The notes under the pieces: model-generated
Databases searched by the model: none
The model's input: the letters and a program-made list of their open reading frames with translations, nothing else
What the model was told of the DNA's origin: nothing
Program-made: the position numbers and the translations under genes
Assembly (NCBI RefSeq): GCF_014191055.1
Contig: NZ_JACHWB010000009.1
Span: forward strand, 44,948-108,947
From: Microvirga lupini
Lineage (GTDB): Bacteria; Pseudomonadota; Alphaproteobacteria; Rhizobiales; Beijerinckiaceae
Direction of reading: 5' to 3'
Length of the DNA: 64,000 bases
Part shown: positions 62,627-64,000 of the stretch, in pieces
How positions within the stretch are numbered: position 1 is the stretch's first letter
Layout of the letters: every line of letters starts with the position of its first letter

Positions 62627-63832
62627 ATGCCGGACTGGACAGCCCCCGCCGCTCATGTACGGCTCAGACCCATGTTGTTGTTCATCCTCTCCCTGTGCGG
62701 TTTCTCGGGGGCGCTTGCCACCCGCCTCCTCGACCCGCTCATCACAACCATCGCGTCGGATTTCGCCACATCAGTGGGCGTCGTGGCTATCCTGTCCTCG
62801 GCGTTTGCGCTGCCCTTCGGTCTGAGCCAGCCGTTTCTCGGCCCAACAGGGGACGCGTTCGGCAAGGCTTTGGTGGTCAAGGTGGCTGTGACGAGCCTGG
62901 CGCTGTGCCTGCTCGCTTCCGCCCTGGCGCCCGACCTGACGGTGCTGTTCATCACCCGGGCTCTCGGTGGTGTGGCAGCCGGCGGGATCATGCCGGTGTG
63001 TATGGCAATAATCGGGGACAACTTCCCGCTTGCTGTCCGGCAAGTGGCGATGGGCCGCTACATTGGAGCCACGCTGATTGGTCAAATCGTTGGTGTCAGC
63101 GTCGGGGGCATGATCGCCGAATGGGTTGGCTGGCGCGGCGTTTTCGGGTGTGCCGCCGTTCTGACTGCGATTGCGGCTGGAGCGGCGATGATGCTTTTAC
63201 CCGAGCCGAATGGTCAAAGGGCAGCGCCGCCGAGTATTGCGGAGGCCGTTGATCGCTATCGCATGGTCCTGCGTAACCCTCGATCCTTCGTGTGCTTTTC
63301 GATCGTTTTCCTGGAAGGCCTCGCGATCTACGGCATCATGCCTTTTATCGGGGAGCTCCTGCGCTCACGCGGAGCCGGCGGGTTGCGTGAGGCCGGGTTC
63401 GTGATCGGTGGCGTTGGTATCGGAGGGCTCCTGTATGCCATTGCCGTCCCCCTCATCCTGAAGTTCGCGAAGCGGCCTGCGATGATGGTCGCCGGCGGTA
63501 GCATTGCCGCCGTGGCTCTTGGGACTGTCGGATTGGACGTGAGCTGGGCCACACAGATGGCCTCGATGGCGGTGCTCGGGTTCGGCTTCTTCCTGCTGCA
63601 CAATTCTGTGCAGACCGAGGTTACGGAACTTGCGCCCAGTGCGAGGGCATCGGCATTCTCACTGCACGCCTTCAGCTTCTTCATGGGACAGGCGATCGGA
63701 CCGATAGCGTATGGGGCAGCGTTGCCGATCCTCGGGGCGACACCCAGTTGCGCTGGGGGCGCTCTGATTCTAGCAGTTACGGGCGTGGCAGCCAGCCAGC
63801 TCCTCAGATCTCCTCTGGGCCGTTCGGCTTAG
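62627..63832 (+). CDS. Major facilitator superfamily transporter
   Basis: 401 residues, 12 predicted transmembrane helices. LLFILSLCGFSGALATRLLD, LTRALGG-type loop (FITRALGGVAAGGIMPVCMA), RYIGATLIGQIVGVSVGG (motif C-like) and the AEWVGWRGVFGCAAVL segment. ATG 62627 gives a 15-residue N-terminal tail; ATG 62672 is possible and neither has a clear ribosome-binding site. Probably takes up the substrate of the HisD-family operon or exports an end product. Confidence 0.85.
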   Translation: MPDWTAPAAHVRLRPMLLFILSLCGFSGALATRLLDPLITTIASDFATSVGVVAILSSAFALPFGLSQPFLGPTGDAFGKALVVKVAVTSLALCLLASALAPDLTVLFITRALGGVAAGGIMPVCMAIIGDNFPLAVRQVAMGRYIGATLIGQIVGVSVGGMIAEWVGWRGVFGCAAVLTAIAAGAAMMLLPEPNGQRAAPPSIAEAVDRYRMVLRNPRSFVCFSIVFLEGLAIYGIMPFIGELLRSRGAGGLREAGFVIGGVGIGGLLYAIAVPLILKFAKRPAMMVAGGSIAAVALGTVGLDVSWATQMASMAVLGFGFFLLHNSVQTEVTELAPSARASAFSLHAFSFFMGQAIGPIAYGAALPILGATPSCAGGALILAVTGVAASQLLRSPLGRSA

Positions 63833-63870
63833 GAGAGACCAGGATGCCGAAGCCTTCCCCAGCCCGAAAC

Positions 63871-63884
63871 GGCACCGTTGCATT
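63871..63884 (+). repeat. Left terminal inverted repeat of an IS6-family element
   Basis: GGCACCGTTGCATT closely resembles the IS6/IS26 family terminal repeat (GGCACTGTTGCAAA). It lies 47 bases before the transposase start, as in that family. The right end is outside the window. Confidence 0.7.
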
Positions 63885-63930
63885 AACCTCGGCCGTATAG
63901 CGAGAAGCGGTTCATCAAGGATCCGCTCCC

Positions 63931-64000
63931 GTGTCTCTGTTCAAGCGCCGTCGCTTTCCGGTTGAGATCATCCTGCTGTGTGTGCGCTGGTACTGTACGT
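63931..64000 (+). mobile_element. IS6-family transposase, N-terminus only
   Basis: GTG 63931 opens a frame reading VSLFKRRRFPVEIILLCVRW-YCT up to the window edge, the characteristic start of IS6-family transposases (FK.R.fp.eiIll.vrWY). The catalytic domain is outside the window. With the terminal repeat at 63871 it indicates that the catabolic island is bounded on this side by an insertion sequence. Confidence 0.8.

Overview
The window looks like part of an alphaproteobacterial chromosome or megaplasmid, most likely Hyphomicrobiales (Microvirga/Methylobacterium-like). This is inferred from the GC-rich codon use, the small DUF6894, DUF1127, DUF1236 and LprI-like proteins, the LuxR/CheY/Crp regulator set, and the wealth of TctABC, TRAP-TAXI and Liv transporters. 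No rRNA, tRNA or CRISPR array was recognised.

Layout. (1) 1-3.4 kb: the 5' end of a class-III aminotransferase (minus), then a DUF1537 acid-sugar kinase and a CaiB/BaiF CoA-transferase (plus). (2) 3.4-22.8 kb: an accessory/stress region with many small or unknown genes. It holds a broken IS30 transposase, an orphan ParA, a CYTH/WGR pair, AraC, LuxR and CheY-type regulators, a tyrosine recombinase followed by a frameshifted unknown gene, two Crp-like regulators (one with an amber codon) and a chimeric PAS/IstB remnant. Several hairpins and terminators lie between genes. (3) 23.3-34.6 kb: a four-carbon sugar-acid (threonate/erythronate) catabolic island. TctABC uptake, a 3-hydroxyisobutyrate-dehydrogenase-like enzyme and a PdxA2-type dehydrogenase (minus) diverge from a GntR regulator, class II aldolase/decarboxylase, isomerase, DUF1537 kinase, SAF-domain dehydrogenase and bile-acid-symporter-family carrier (plus). 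(4) 35.1-37.1 kb: two decayed genes, an aldo/keto reductase and an MBL-fold hydrolase. (5) 37.2-44.9 kb: a minus-strand run encoding a complete Liv-type ABC importer followed by a complete TRAP-TAXI importer. (6) 45.3-52.2 kb: a plus-strand catabolic operon with FAD monooxygenase, Asp/Glu-racemase-family protein, polysaccharide-deacetylase-family hydrolase, GntR, aldehyde dehydrogenase, SDR and MBL hydrolase. (7) 52.2-58.3 kb: a GntR/UTRA repressor diverging from a tight operon of maleate-isomerase-like, isocitrate-lyase-family, LeuC-like, LeuD-like, isochorismatase-like and SDR genes. (8) 58.3-63.8 kb: a LacI regulator diverging from a HisD-family (sulfopropanediol-dehydrogenase-like) dehydrogenase, SDR, 3-hydroxyacyl-CoA-dehydrogenase-like protein and MFS carrier. 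The window ends in the left end of an IS6-family element.

The most interesting signals are two. First, a repeated element at 4.29 kb and 21.74 kb: a 25-nt identical box, then a hairpin, then a long-range stem whose arms differ between copies but still pair, then a hairpin with a T-run upstream of a gene. In the first copy the terminator-like hairpin and the upstream stem compete for the same bases, as in a riboswitch or attenuator. Second, the 53.2-57.5 kb operon combines a maleate-isomerase-like protein, an aconitase-type hydratase pair, an isocitrate-lyase-type C-C lyase and an amidohydrolase. This resembles the hydratase/lyase end of anaerobic nicotinate breakdown but in a different setting, so it may be an uncharacterised pathway for a substituted dicarboxylate or its amide.
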